From DATFNV01 sp963827935 (GTDB taxonomy: Bacteria; Planctomycetota; Planctomycetia; Gemmatales; Gemmataceae): a stretch of DNA of 64,000 nucleotides. Position numbers and translations under genes: made by a program. Below the pieces are notes generated by a model, which saw only the letters and a program-made list of their open reading frames with translations, ran no database searches and was not told where the DNA came from. Location: assembly GCA_963827935.1 (NCBI GenBank), contig CAWHCN010000017.1, positions 682,001 through 746,000 on the forward strand, in the 5' to 3' direction. Positions within the stretch are counted from its first letter, which is position 1. The number at the start of each line of letters is the position of its first letter. This document shows positions 63,804-64,000 of this stretch, piece after piece.

Positions 63804-64000
63804 TCATTTCATAAGTTCCATCAAATGCTGGAGTCCTTCAACGGCAGATTCTCGCTTTGTCCGTGGCAAGGCTTCCAAGGCCTTGGCGAGCCGTGAGAGC
63901 CGAGCGGCCTGGTCGGCATCCTCCGGGCTGACGGTGCCCAAACTGCCAAGCTCGGCCAACCGATCCTCGTTGGCCAGGGCTTCACGGGCCCGGTCAAAGG
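63804..64000 (-). CDS. C-terminal part of an unidentified helical protein
   Basis: About 65 residues up to the window edge, ending in TGA at 63804-63806; the start lies beyond 64000. Readable parts are RAREALANEDRLAELGSLGT, EDADQAARLSRLAKALEALP and SAVEGLQHLMELMK. It is helical and charged with no motif recognised. It is upstream of, and on the same strand as, the lipoyl-like gene (38 bases apart), so it is probably the first known member of this operon. Confidence 0.6.
   Translation of the reverse strand, partial: FDRAREALANEDRLAELGSLGTVSPEDADQAARLSRLAKALEALPRTKRESAVEGLQHLMELMK

Overview
The window is high-GC bacterial chromosome that I read as a planctomycete of the Gemmataceae type. The evidence is the mix of families: secreted beta-propeller and haem proteins, PPC-domain and CRTAC/ASPIC exported proteins, a DUF4058 protein, HEAT- and TPR-repeat proteins, GT39 and GT2 enzymes, and long GC-rich intergenic palindromes. 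Housekeeping genes are scattered among them (trpS, holB, tmk, thiO, sodC, cynS). No rRNA, tRNA or CRISPR array was recognised.

Layout. 1-6.8 kb: the end of a sorbosone-dehydrogenase-like protein converges on trpS, followed by a coiled-coil hypothetical, a DinB protein, a DUF4058 protein, a secreted hypothetical and a xylose-isomerase-like TIM barrel. 7-12 kb: a lipoprotein, then a translationally coupled pair made of an FAD oxidoreductase and a TPR plus class III cyclase protein. 12-23 kb is the mobile zone: a RAYT remnant inside its own inverted repeat, an IS110, a full RAYT with a matching REPIN, an IS630 that has cut a coiled-coil gene in two with a TA duplication, a TPR protein and a second IS110. 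23-38 kb: secreted and membrane proteins (PPC, CRTAC, tandem metallo-beta-lactamase, GlsB-like, 2-hydroxyacid dehydrogenase, di-haem cytochrome, YVTN propeller, alkaline-phosphatase superfamily enzyme, J-like membrane protein). 38-43 kb: an ABC exporter, a GT39 and a GT2 in one probable operon. 43-52 kb: a DUF4145 membrane protein, an aldehyde dehydrogenase, an MrfA/YprA-like helicase coupled to an unknown partner, an orphan XisI and cyanase. 52-64 kb: Cu/Zn SOD, a sarcosine-oxidase-like enzyme bracketed by two related palindromes, a HEAT protein, thiO, two tandem dynamin-like GTPases and a reverse-strand operon of an unknown gene, a lipoyl-like domain protein, tmk and holB.

Two features run through the window. 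First, about twenty otherwise intact genes carry single-base frameshifts, with conserved protein sequence continuing in another frame. This looks like indel error in an unpolished assembly, so joined coordinates are given for those genes and the shift points are approximate. Second, intergenic DNA is rich in structured repeats: two 313-bp elements with terminal inverted repeats and a diverged third copy of their hairpin core, a REP/RAYT system, and several families of long perfect palindromes that often contain the stop codon of the gene before them. The best candidates for undescribed biology are the 313-bp element with its conserved hairpin core and the helicase-partner cassette at 47.3-50.4 kb.
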